Positions 33,086 to 44,500 of a stretch of DNA of 64,000 bases are shown here, piece by piece (position 1 is the stretch's first letter; each line of letters opens with the position of its first letter). The translations under genes were made by a program, and so were the position numbers. A model generated the notes under the pieces. That model had not been told where the DNA came from and ran no database searches. It was given only the letters and a program-made list of their open reading frames with translations. Source of the DNA: Chloromonas sp. AAM2 (Eukaryota; Chlorophyta; Chlorophyceae; Chlamydomonadales; Chlamydomonadaceae); the NCBI GenBank assembly GCA_004335635.1, contig QAXH01005584.1:1-64000 (forward strand). Direction: 5' to 3'.

Positions 33086-33566
33086 GGAGGCGCGTGCAGC
33101 GTTGGTTGCTTTTCAAGGTTTCTAGTTGACCAGCTTCTCTGCAGCAAGGACTTGTGCTCTGTCTGTCTCTTACAATTCCGTTCCTCCTTTTAAGGACATG
33201 AACTCTTATATACCAGATGCCAGGTTGAGGATGCTATTGCTGCTTGTTTGGCGGAGTGGCAAGACCATGCGTGCACTGGGTTTGAACTACAACTATCAGC
33301 ACGTTGATTGACTGCTTTCCATTGACTGACAGGGCTCGTGTGCGCAAATTTCCATTATGATGGCTATGGTGACAGGAACTGATTACATCTCACTGTGTTC
33401 TGCAGTTTGTGACAGAGCAAGAGCGGTAGGCTGGTCTCTGCTGAGCCTTTGCACACACACCTGTGATGCTCACAAGGCCATGACTTGCCGATCACACACA
33501 CGCACACGATTTGTTGTACAAGCATGCCTCCTTCCTTGCTTCCACGCACGCTGGCCAGTGCCAGTG
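33086..33566. other. downstream region of BTB-SBP gene
   Basis: 3' flank between two convergent genes. No motif recognised. Confidence 0.35.
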
Positions 33567-34101
33567 TCAGCCACTTTCAGCGCATGGTATGATCTGTTTG
33601 TGTTTGGCAATGCCGAGGTGTCCTGACTGATGTGTGAACATTTCTCTAGTTGCGATGAGGTTGATCTCAAACAGGCCATGGTGTTCAATCTGTATGACCT
33701 TACCTGACGGCCACACAGCTAGGACCTTTTACTTACATGGACGATTGGCTGATCTTGCAATTTGTGTCATCATGCTGAGCCATTCAGGCAGGCGAGTGGA
33801 CATTGACGGTGGATAACGTTGGCAGGTCAACATAAAACCTTGTGGCAATTCTTCCTTGTTGATCACAAGGAAGAACCTTCCTGCTCTCATTACCTTGACT
33901 CCTGGGCTGGCCTGGCGATTGTGTGGGGTTGCTCGTACAAGGATGCATGAGCCCTGTTGCAATTGCACAAGGACGCCTGCAATCAATAATGAGCTGTTGC
34001 ATTCAAGCGGCAGCGCACTTGTCCGCCAGCAAACCTTTGTAACAAAACGCATCGTTCTCGTCGCTCTGGCGGCTAGCCAGGTCCACGTGTCCATGCAATT
34101 C
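33567..34101 (-). CDS. uncharacterised spliced gene (3' part)
   Basis: Two exons join in phase: 34101-34035 (GTTGCAG acceptor; ELHGHVDLASRQSDENDAFC..) and 33976-33894 (ATTGCAG acceptor; GVLVQLQQGSCILVRATPHN..). A likely terminal exon at 33689-33567 starts after an ACAG and encodes IEHHGLFEINLIATREMF..IPCAESG before a TGA. Between them a short exon near 33778-33742 is possible. Codon choice and composition are gene-like and no frame is broken within the exons. I do not recognise the family. The 5' end lies above 34101 and was not found. Confidence 0.4.
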
Positions 34102-35507
34102 CTGCAACATGACCTTGGAAAAGCTGGATACCAAGGAGGTGTATTCTTGGCCAGGCAGTCTGCACAGCCCAATGCAGCGTGACTTCTGTGCTGCCTGCCA
34201 CTGCCAGTGTATCAGTTGCTGGGCGGTAAACTGCAGGTTTCAAGACTGGCATGACATGTTTGTACGTTGATGTATGTACTGCCTTGGATTGTTTTCACCG
34301 TCACAGCCCAGTTGACTGGGAACTCACAGTTCACGGACCAAAGGCAGTTACCGTTGTAAGAGCATGCCAGGCCTGCCTACAACTGGCCTGTCTACAAGCA
34401 TTAGAGTGCGCCCCATTCACATGAGATTCCCATCCAAGCAGACCAGGAGTCAAAACGGAAGTTACAGGCGTTGTGCAACAGGAGCACCACTGCAGAGGCA
34501 CCGCAAAAAGCACTGCAAAAAGCACACTGTCAGTGTGCGTGACAGTCATGCATGACAGTTGTCAGCAGGACAGCAACCCAGACAGCTGCCTGTCCAGACA
34601 GAGAAACACGTTCCAGCAGCTGAACACCTGATGACAAGACAAGGTGGCTTGCACCGCCGTATCATACAAGTAGGTAGAAGTACATATGAACATCAAATGC
34701 CTGGCCTAGAACTGCCAGGGCACCAAGCATACTGGCACAGCATGACAGGAACACATCACTTGAGAAAACGGAAGGTAAAGAGCAAACTTGCACGCCTTGA
34801 TTATTGTTTGGTTAGCGTGGGATTGGGTGCCTGAACAGCAAACATGCGTGCATTGCTGCAAGAGCCATGGTGAGCGAATCAACCACGCTCTGATGAATAC
34901 CCTGCAATGTACGATGACTATGGTCTCCATTATCCAATTGCAATGATGCACTCTGCAGGAACCAAACAGACGTGGGTCATCACCCTTGCAACATGTTCTG
35001 TCACTGATCTGAGCAGTGAAGCAGAAAAGACTAGGGGCTGGCAGACTAAGACTGAGACTAAGAAAATGATCTGATTAATAACCAATACTGCACAGCACAA
35101 TGTTCCTTGCATGTGGTACGGGCTCGCCTACGCCACCTTAACACAAGGCATCTCAGCCAGCACGGCCAAGCTCAATAACAAGGAAGAATGCGACACCATG
35201 ATTGCAACGCATTGCCATCCAATCCTTACAAGTGGCAAGGCGCTGCCATACCTTGCCAACCACAACGTTAGGCATGAACTGCGCGATCAATGTTCTGCCT
35301 TCCTTTTGCCCGCCATGCCTGCTTTGTTTGCCTAGGCCGTTGTCTTTTCTTGCTCAGGTTAGATCAGGGCGGTGCCTACACTGATCCGTGTCCGGTGATG
35401 GCTTCCCTGATGTAAACAGATACATACAGTCTGCTGCCCTTGCCTGGCACTAGTACCAAGAAGCTGTCCTGGCCCACCCACGCGGATGTAAACGAATAGA
35501 TAACAAA
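34102..35507. other. interval with no defined gene
   Basis: It should include the 5' exons of the gene at 33567-34101 and the 3' UTR of the hydrolase gene. A 26-bp repeat shared with 25589 is at 35018-35043. Other ORFs show no motif. Confidence 0.35.
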
Positions 35508-38500
35508 TCATCTGCTCCAAGTGGGGCGACGCTGAAGCCATATGGGCGAGAATGGGATGAGAGGCGTGGACGACGCCCCCACCTGTCCATCACCACCCTC
35601 CCCATCCAGCTTTCGCACAGGCAGCTCCACATAGGAGCCAGATCCCACGTGAATCCTATGTGTACAGCGGCGGTACGGCCTGCCATGCACCTCCCCAGGC
35701 GCCCGTCCTGGCTCCTGCCAGTGAGCCGCCTGCTGCCTTGCCTCCAACGCTGCCCTTGTGTCATCTGATAAAGGCGCATGTAAGAGTGGTGCATACCTCG
35801 CCTTACCCCCTTCACCTCCGTCGCCCTGGTCGCTGCCGGTACCTTCATCGTCACCTGTATCCTGTGCTGTGTCGGTTTCCACGCCACCCTGCCTTGCCAT
35901 GTCTAAGAAGCAGCTCAGGCTCGGTGCAGAAGGCATGGTAGTGTGTGCCGAGGGCATGGTGGTGGTTGCCGCACGCCCAGCTGCTTCCTGATGCTGTAGC
36001 CCGTGGGCGTGCATCCATGCGGTGTGCTCCTCATCAGTGACGCCGTAGTTGATGTCGTAACGGGGGAAGCTGGAGGCGGAGATGTCTAGGCGCAGACGGT
36101 GTCCCTGCACATGTACGCATGTGACCGGTGTCAGGCAGGAATGGATGCAGACATTGCTCGACTGTCACATGTCTTGTGATGCAAGGCTCCGCACTGGGTT
36201 ATGATACCGACAGACACCCGATATGTACCGGGCAGACATCCAAAAGTCCCCTCCCTCTTCTCTCCCATCTCCAGCTCGGCGAAACCTGGGTCTGTGTGTC
36301 CATCCCAAATGGTCGGGCATGGGCACGCGTGACGCGCAGCATGAGCAGAGATGAGGACAGGAGACGGGACGGGAGACGGAGATGACCCAGAATGTGCCGT
36401 CTCCAGTAATCATGACAGGGTGAATGCAGAGATGGTAAGGTGATGTGTGCATCAACAAACATTGGCTGTCCGTCTGGTCAGCTGGAAAGGCGTGTGACTG
36501 GTGGCAAGCCGCTCTGTTGAGATAATTGGGAAAAACCCGCCTTTGGCCAGTGTCAGTCACACCTTTGCGAACAAGTTGGATGAGACGTTGAGCTCCACTG
36601 AGATGGGGGTGGGCTGGCCAGGCCGCAGCCAGCACACCTGCGCATGCCACAGTAACACAGTAGAACTGAACAAGGTCAGGTATAGTTCAGATATAGTTCA
36701 AAGGTGATCCCCTGCTGAGCAGCGCTCACCGTACTGAAGGCCATATAACAACAATAACAACGACAACAACAAGAACACAGGTGACAAAATGAGACACAGC
36801 ACTTGAACACGTAACACATGCATGCCGTTCAGCCAACCTTGGACCCTTGATGCCTCTTCCGTCCCCACATGCCAAGTTTCTTACACATCTTCATGTGCAG
36901 TCAATCCCTTGTCTTGCCCTGCTCACATCATGTGGTAGGCTCCCTTGCCGGAAGCGTGCCCGCGCAACGCCGGAGGCGATGTTGATAGAGAACCCATTGG
37001 GATAGTCCTCACTTACAGGGTACTCGTCAACAAGACTGCAGCGCAGAACAGTCAAGGAATCCAGTAAAGTGCAGTGAACTACACTGGAGGGCCGCTTCTC
37101 TGCGACAAGAGATACGCATCTACCACTGCGATGGCCTGTTGGCACGCAAAGCCTGGTTATGCCCTGTAATGCATGCCATAGATACCAGTCGACGTGTCTT
37201 TTACTTGCTGCACGGCCTCACTTCAGGAAATCAGACTGCATTCAAGGGCACTTAGTGGCCTTCTCTCTACTGCAAGAGACACGCATTCAAGAGCAACATC
37301 AGCGAAGAGACAATTCTCTGCAACACGAGGTACGAACTCGCCCTTCTGGTATGCAAAGCCTCGATATGCCCTGTCTACCATACCATACCATGTGGGCGAT
37401 GTTTGGACGTGCACGTGTGGCTGTGTGTCGATGCTGTGTTGTTGTGTTGTTTTCTTATCTGCCACAGGGCCTCAACAGGCGCCATAGAGAAAGTACCACA
37501 GCTGGTCTGGTACTGATGGCAAACGTTCTGATGGGTAGGCAGAGCAAATAACTACCCACATTCAATCTACATGATCAGCGTTTTTGCTGAATTTTCGCAA
37601 CTGGCGCCATGCAGCTCTTGAAATCTGGCGGGTGCCAGAAACTGGCGCGTGTGCCAGCTAGTCAGTACCATGTACATGATGCTGCACGTGACTCACGTGA
37701 CATGTATGTCGGCATCCGGCGCATCGCTGCTAACTGTGACGACGCATCTGACCGTTCCTGTCAGTTCCAGGTCGCATGTGAGCGAGGGGGTGGCCCACGA
37801 AGCAACCGCAGGGTGGTCGCACAGCCTGCGGCCGGTGTGCTCAGGCTGGCACCCAAAGAACTGGGGCCGCTCCACCTGGCGCGAGCCATGAAACACACAG
37901 AAAATCAGTCAAAAGTAAAACATAATCGAATCTTGGACCTCACAGTTGATTGATTGCAGACCACAGCGGTGCTGAATATCGTATCATTGAATCCAGCTGG
38001 CATGCAGGAGGCACAGCACAACTCAAACTGTAGTAGCCTAATCTTTGTACCTAGTGCAAGGAAGGGCAGTCACTACATCATGTTGTCCATGTGGGTCATG
38101 AGACTGACTACCAGAAAGGATGGATGGGACAGTCCCCAGCGGGGCTTCAGGGATGGGACAAACTGCTCCCTGGCACAGAATGCACTGGATGGATCGCTTG
38201 GGCTGGCACATGCTGCACATGCGGCACATGATGTACTGAACCCTGAGCCCGCCACACACCTGGTCAAAAGCTCCACCAGTCATGATGGGCTCGCCACTCG
38301 TCAGGTTGCCACCGATGGTGGGCACGGGAGCCAGAGGGTCGTGAGGCAGAATCACAACCTACGCACAAGGACATGTGAGGTTGTACGATTGAAATATATA
38401 TCCGAGTGGGTATGCATGCTTGACCATCTTCTTTTCCACTTGTGGGACAATGCATATGTAAGAACACTCCCCCACTCACCTCCTGTCTCTGTCCACTCGA

Positions 38501-41500
38501 AGCCCCACATTCGACATCGCTTCCGCTTCCGCCGGCCGCCGCTGCACTTCCCTGCGCCTCTTCTGCAGGTGCCAGTCAAGTGCACGGTTTCAGTCGATGT
38601 ACGCCCGTTTTTTACCGTTCTCACTTTGAGCACGATATGAACCCAGTGGAGTGCAACATGTACACACCTCCTCTGCAGGCCCCACACAAGATAGTGAGAT
38701 CTGAGGTTCTTACCATCTATTGAAAAACGATGCTGAGAAGGTTCAGCTTATGTTGTTACTGTATGTTTTCAAAGGCCTCTGTGCCTCTCTGTGCCACTTC
38801 TGCATGCTTGGAGGATAGTTCGGGCCATCGTTTGCATAACACCTTGTTGTAGTTTAACCAGAAAGCCATGTCAAGCTTGAACAAGAAGGAATCACAAAGC
38901 TGGATACCGTTAAGCTTGCCTGCAGTGCCAGATGCCGGGTCCCCATTGTCGTCAGCGGCCTCGGACCCGCGCGCAGTAGTGCCTCCGCTGTCGCCGCCCT
39001 CCTCCGCAATGCCGTGGCCGGTGCGGCTGCTTGCCTCCTCCTGCGGTCGGTACACAAGCGCCACAGAATCTGCGGAACTGCGAGGCTGCAACTTTGATGG
39101 GCTAGACCGCCAGGCGTGTTCAAACTTCCAATACTGAGGCTCAGAACGACTACTGTAAGACTGGAGGCTCTTCTTAAAGAGCCTTTGGAGTAGTGCGGCG
39201 CACGCCCGCACAACACCTTGGGATGAGTCAGTCATGGCTACAAAGGATACCGAGGAATACTGCAGTAAAACATCAGTCTGAGTCACTATGAACATACGGC
39301 TGCGAAGACAGCAGCAAACTGGACTTTTGGTCGCAGGCGTTCATCGCTTCCATGCCTTCCTGGCTAATAGTACCTGCCTTGCCGTTCTGAGCTTCAGGCC
39401 ATCGCCATCCCCTGCCAAGAGCCCATGCATACACTCCCAATCTGACGTGTATGAGCGTGGCAAACTGGCCGATAGGATCGTTCGCTCAAACATTCGATGC
39501 CCAAGACAGATACAAATGTGGGAAGTGTTTGCGTCTGTGCACAGGACTTCTGGCAATTATACCTTGAGCAGTCCCTTGTGCATGAGTGTGTACACCGCGG
39601 GCTGTCGGGCCCATGCAGGCGGCCACTCCTTGCACGACAGCCACTCGCCTCCATGGTCCAAGCGCCCTGTGGCCATGCGGGCACCTGACCCACCGCCCAT
39701 CCTGCACACAATAAAAGAAAACCCTGGTCAACATCTCGAATGGCATCTTCAGAGGTACCTGGGGATGCAGTGTGGCACCTGCTGTTTGTTCGTTCAGTGC
39801 ACTACGTTATTCAAATGACGATTTACACAGGAAAACCCTAGTCACCCAATGTGAATCATGCCAGTCTACAGTGTGTTGCGCAGTTCTCTGTGGGACGATG
39901 CATATGTATAGAAAAAAACTGTCTGCGACTTGCGCCAGAAAACCTGGGGACCAATGTAGTCTGACACTCGTCGCTGTTCTTAAGTGCATTCTGTGAGACT
40001 GTACACTGAGCAGCCCACCTTTCTTACACGGCACAAAACGTGGCGACGATAAAGGGTTGAAGTAGAAGGGAGCTGAGACCACAGTTAAGAAAGCACTGGC
40101 TCGTGACACGTGCCCAGGTCTACCCTACAACAGACTCCGCCCTTCAAAGGCTTACCTGAAATACTTGACAGGAGGCATGGGCTGATGCCAGGGAGCGGAA
40201 GAGGAAACGGACGGGGCAAACTGGGCAACGGCTGGAATCGCCCCCGGTTTTGTCCCCGGTTTCACCATGCCTGAAAATGAGGGCGGAGGCGAGCCGCCAA
40301 GCACGCCTTTGATGCCTTTAGTCGCCCAGGCGGCAGAGAGAATATCCGCCCGTGACACAGGGGAAGTGCCAGGTATGCACGAAGCGGGTGGTGAAGGGGA
40401 TGTACCCATAACAACCCTAGACGGTTGGGAACCGGCAAAAGCGGCCGCCGCCGCCGCTGCTGCTGCTGGAGAAACCGCTGGTGATGCCACCAGAGTTGCT
40501 GTCCCTGCGTCCTGGTTTGAGGTGATAGTGTTGACGCTGATCTGGCTGAAATTGACATTGTTGGGATTGCTCGTGCTGGCGTTGTTGGTGTTGTTGGTGT
40601 TGCTGGCGTTGGTGTTGTTTCCGTTGTTGTTGGCATTGAGGTTGAGTTGATTCATGTTAATGGCATTGAGAATGCTGCCTCCACTTGCCACAGACCCTGG
40701 CCGTGATCCACCAATGAACGAGTTTCCTCTGCTTCCTGGTGACCTGTGAACTGCGGGATTCTCATGCCCCGCTCCCGCTCCCGTCCCCGTCCCCGCGCCC
40801 ACTGTACCAGGAATCATCGCAGCACCACCAGCGTGTGCGCTGGCAGCTACGGCTAGTTCCAAAGACGGTCGGAAGAACGCCAATTGCTGCGCATCAACTG
40901 ACAGAACCGGCCGTGGCGTGCCAGAGGCGCTGCCGGTGCTGTTTCCAACGACTAAAACGGCAGCTGCCCCGTCAGACGCGCGGCCGGGCTTAATCCGTGG
41001 CGGGCCGCCGGCCGTTTCTGACCAGCGTGCAACAGCCGCACCAGGCGGCCGGTTGGCAATGGCTGAATGAGCTCTAGGTGGTAGCATTGTGTGTGCGGCA
41101 AATGGCGATGTGCCGGAGTCACTCCAAGTGGGACTATGCAGCATGGCGTGGGTAAGCAAGGAGGCACCAGAGGCAAGGCTAAGGGAGGTGTCAATGTTGT
41201 TGCTCGCCAGTGGGCTTCCAGTGCTTGCAACGCTTGTGTGACCACCACCGTTGCACACAAGCCCGTCACCATTGCTGCTAGGTGCTCCGCTGTTAAGAGC
41301 GGTTACCTCACCGTTTAAGCTGAATGAATTAGGATGTCTGGGGCTGGCGACTTCTGGTTCTGTGGGCTGTGTGTTGATGGTCAGTGATGTTTTGTCCGGC
41401 ACTTGTGATTGCTGTTCTTGGTTGTGATGCTGCGTATTGACGGTTGGTGGTGCTGTGTCGGACGCGTGTGCTGACTGTGACTGGTTTTGGCTGGCGATGA

Positions 41501-44500
41501 GTGTTGTGAGGCTGTTCATGAGGTGGGTAGGAGAGATAGAGGGCTGCAAGGGGGGCAAGGCCACGTGCCCACGTGCAGCCCCATATGCACCATCAAGTGC
41601 TTCACGTGCATCGCCGGGGCCGGAGCTGCGGGGGGACGGGGAGGCGGGCTCGGGGGGCGGGGACGTGCCGGGGACGGGGGACATGCCGGGGAGCGGGGAT
41701 AGGCCGGGCTGGGGAGAGCTGCCTAACACTGGCGAACCACCTGCAATCGCACACGGACGGGTCACATCATCATCGTCATTACACAGCTTTTTGCTTACTA
41801 CGGTTTTGCAGCTGCCGGGCTGCAGACCAACAGCACACAACACGGACAAGCAAGCTGTCGCCCTGACGAACCTGATCAAATGATCAGCCCCAGAGTCGTC
41901 TGAGCACAATCCTAATACTCATACTGCTGACTATTATTGGTGAGTAAGCTCTTTCAGAAAGCACAAGTTCCCGTCATTATGAAGAGCAACTATTTGGAAT
42001 TCAGAGTGACTATGTAGGTAGCAATAGTAAGCTCAGCTTACCTGGAAGCGGCGAGTTTCCCGGTGTTGGCGAACCGCCGGGCGGGCGGCCGTGCAGGAAC
42101 TCGTCAAACCAGGCAGCACGCGCCGCCTGAGCAGGAAACAAGCAGTAAAGGAAATGCGTGCAGCTAGGCAACGTGTGCAATAGCAGTAACCTTTCAGTGT
42201 GACAAGGCCACGCAGCACGACGTGATAGCACTGTCAAGTGTCAGGTTGTACTTCAGATTTCCAGTCACATCCTGTGCTCGAGCGTGTCACTGCTGGCTTT
42301 GACAAACGCTCCCGCTTTGGCTGTTGCTTTTGCTTGCCGTTCATGGTGACTCTGACTCTGGATGTTTGCAGCAGGTGGTGTCGTCAAGCTCCAGGTTTAG
42401 GCTCAGATGCGTGCGCATGCTTTGCTGCGGGTGGAATGATTGGCTCGGCCGTCCGTCAGCAAGAAGCTGTTAGGGTGCCGCCACTGTCAACAGGTAAGCA
42501 TTCACATACTGTGGTGCACCCCACTGTGCTGCTCACTGTCGCACCTGGAATGTGGGCGCCACGTTGCGGTCAAACGTGCACTGAGGGCCAAAGTCAACAT
42601 CGCCTGCCAACAGCAAGAGCAAGACAGGGGTTTCAAGCACAGAAGGTCATATTTAGAAGTTTTCGGTTTGTTGCTATCTATATACACACTGCCCCGCGTG
42701 TCCTACTCTTATCTAGTGCTAGTACGAGTATACTTTGTGCCCACCTGCTATATGCCCACCTGTGACAGCTCTTCTGGTGTAAACAAGTTAGCAGTTGACT
42801 GCTACGATATACTGGTAATGATGGTGCTGATACGTACCCACCTGCGTACGTGAGCGCATGGTCTCCATGCGTCCAAGGCCCCAGCACCATGCGCACCTCG
42901 CTGTGCTTAGCCGCCATCAGGCCGTTAAACAGGTGGCTCATCGCGCCCACGTAAGGGTCGTACCTGACACGGCATGTGAAGCACGTTTCTGTCACGCTTA
43001 ACACAACACGTGAGCCTGTACCTGAGATAGGTTGAGCACGTGCCTGTGCCTGACACAGCATGTGCAGCACGTGCTTATTCATCTGCTGCACGTGTCATGC
43101 AACACGTCACCCGCAAACCGTGGTGAACAATGACTTAGTTCATGAATGAATTGAAGCCCCAGCTGCAGCCACAGACCAAAACACATGCCATGCATCAACA
43201 TCAGACAACCTGACATGAAGAAGTGAAAGCTTTGGGAATCCCCATGCCAAACTGTTCAAAGTAGGATATCTGTCTTTGGCTGCCTTCCTTGCCTGCAACC
43301 TGCACTGGCCCACTGCATCATTCCCTGAGCCAGGTGTGCTCCTGATTATGTCACTCAGGAAATAATAACAAACGTGTCAGACCCTGGATCAAGGTGCATG
43401 TCAGCCTCGTATCCACCCCTTTCTGACCACCCCTTTGTGCCGTCGCAATTGGTTGCATAGTTTCTGATTTTAATCCGCCCCTTTCAGACCTGTACGCATT
43501 GCATACATCGACACCAATGTCAAAAGCCAACAACAACAACAACAACAGCCCCTTCCCCACCCACCAGCTGCATATGATCAGGGTGGGCACGTCCGCCATC
43601 TGAGGCAGAAACCGCCTGGCACACAGGCCCACCTGCGGAGCGCAGTCAACACAGCCGAGCTTTTCCTGCTTGATCAGCCACTGAGCTTCTGCGCACTGTT
43701 CTCTGGTGCAGTGGTGCAGTTTACAGTTGTGCTGATTGTTTTCCCTCCCGCTCTTGGCCCCCCTGAGCAGTCCTCCCTGGACTGAAGGCCATGTAACAAC
43801 AGGAGAAACAACAACACAGGCCCACCTGCTGCCACTCCTCGCCATCGCACTGGGCAAACCAGTCATGGAAGATGTAGCTCTGCACAAGACAATCAATGGG
43901 CGTGTTTGAGTCAGGGGCTGACAGTAGTGGTTCTAAGCAGAGAATATGAGCTTGTTTTTGGCAACAAGGTGTCTGCACTGCAGTGTGTTGTGCTTGAACC
44001 CTTGACAAGCAGCACATCTTCCACTTCCCTGCCCTGCCACCACTCTTTCTGTCTTGTCCTCCCGCCATTGGCTTGACCCTCTCACCAGTCACCTGCTATT
44101 GGCCTGCCTTCCCCTGAGGTGCTGTGCTCCCCCCCTCTCCCCCTCCTCCCCTTCACCCTCCCACATTCATATTTCACCACCTGACTCCCTCCCCCTTTCC
44201 CCTTCCCTTCCAACTTCCCCCTCCCCGCCCCCCTTACCTCATAGTCAGGCGCTAGGCTGAGCGGTGAGTGTCCGGGGAACCACTCGTGCACGCGGGTGAA
44301 CCAGTCATGCAGGTTGATGGCCTCCATGGTGGCCCGCACACGCGCGTCCCCAGCTACCTCAGGACTGACCTTGGCATTCTGAGCGCACAGCATGTGACAC
44401 ACAGGGTAAGGACACGTGAGGGACACAGGGAGAGAGTGAGAGTGAGTGGGTGGGTGAGTGAGTGAGTGGGTGAGAAGGAGTGAAAGGGAAACGTCGCTGG

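Noticed and set aside
38756..39295. 179-codon minus-strand ORF considered as a nested separate gene
   Set aside because: A TGCAG acceptor at 39260 and a GC donor at 38919 fit the phases of the neighbouring hydrolase exons, so it is treated as tentative hydrolase exon 13, not an independent gene.
40267..40650. 127-codon plus-strand ORF with a Leu/Val-rich, membrane-like end
   Set aside because: Antisense to the Asn/Thr repeat of hydrolase exon 11; the apparent hydrophobic stretch is the complement of AAC/ACC codons.
42238..42765. 175-codon plus-strand ORF inside the hydrolase gene
   Set aside because: Antisense in the intron between exons 9 and 10, no motif; the interval more likely hides a missing small hydrolase exon.
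44400..44480. GTGAGT/GTGAGA repeats as possible multiple splice donors
   Set aside because: They lie on the plus strand, antisense to the hydrolase gene, and form a simple GAGT repeat without a plus-strand gene.
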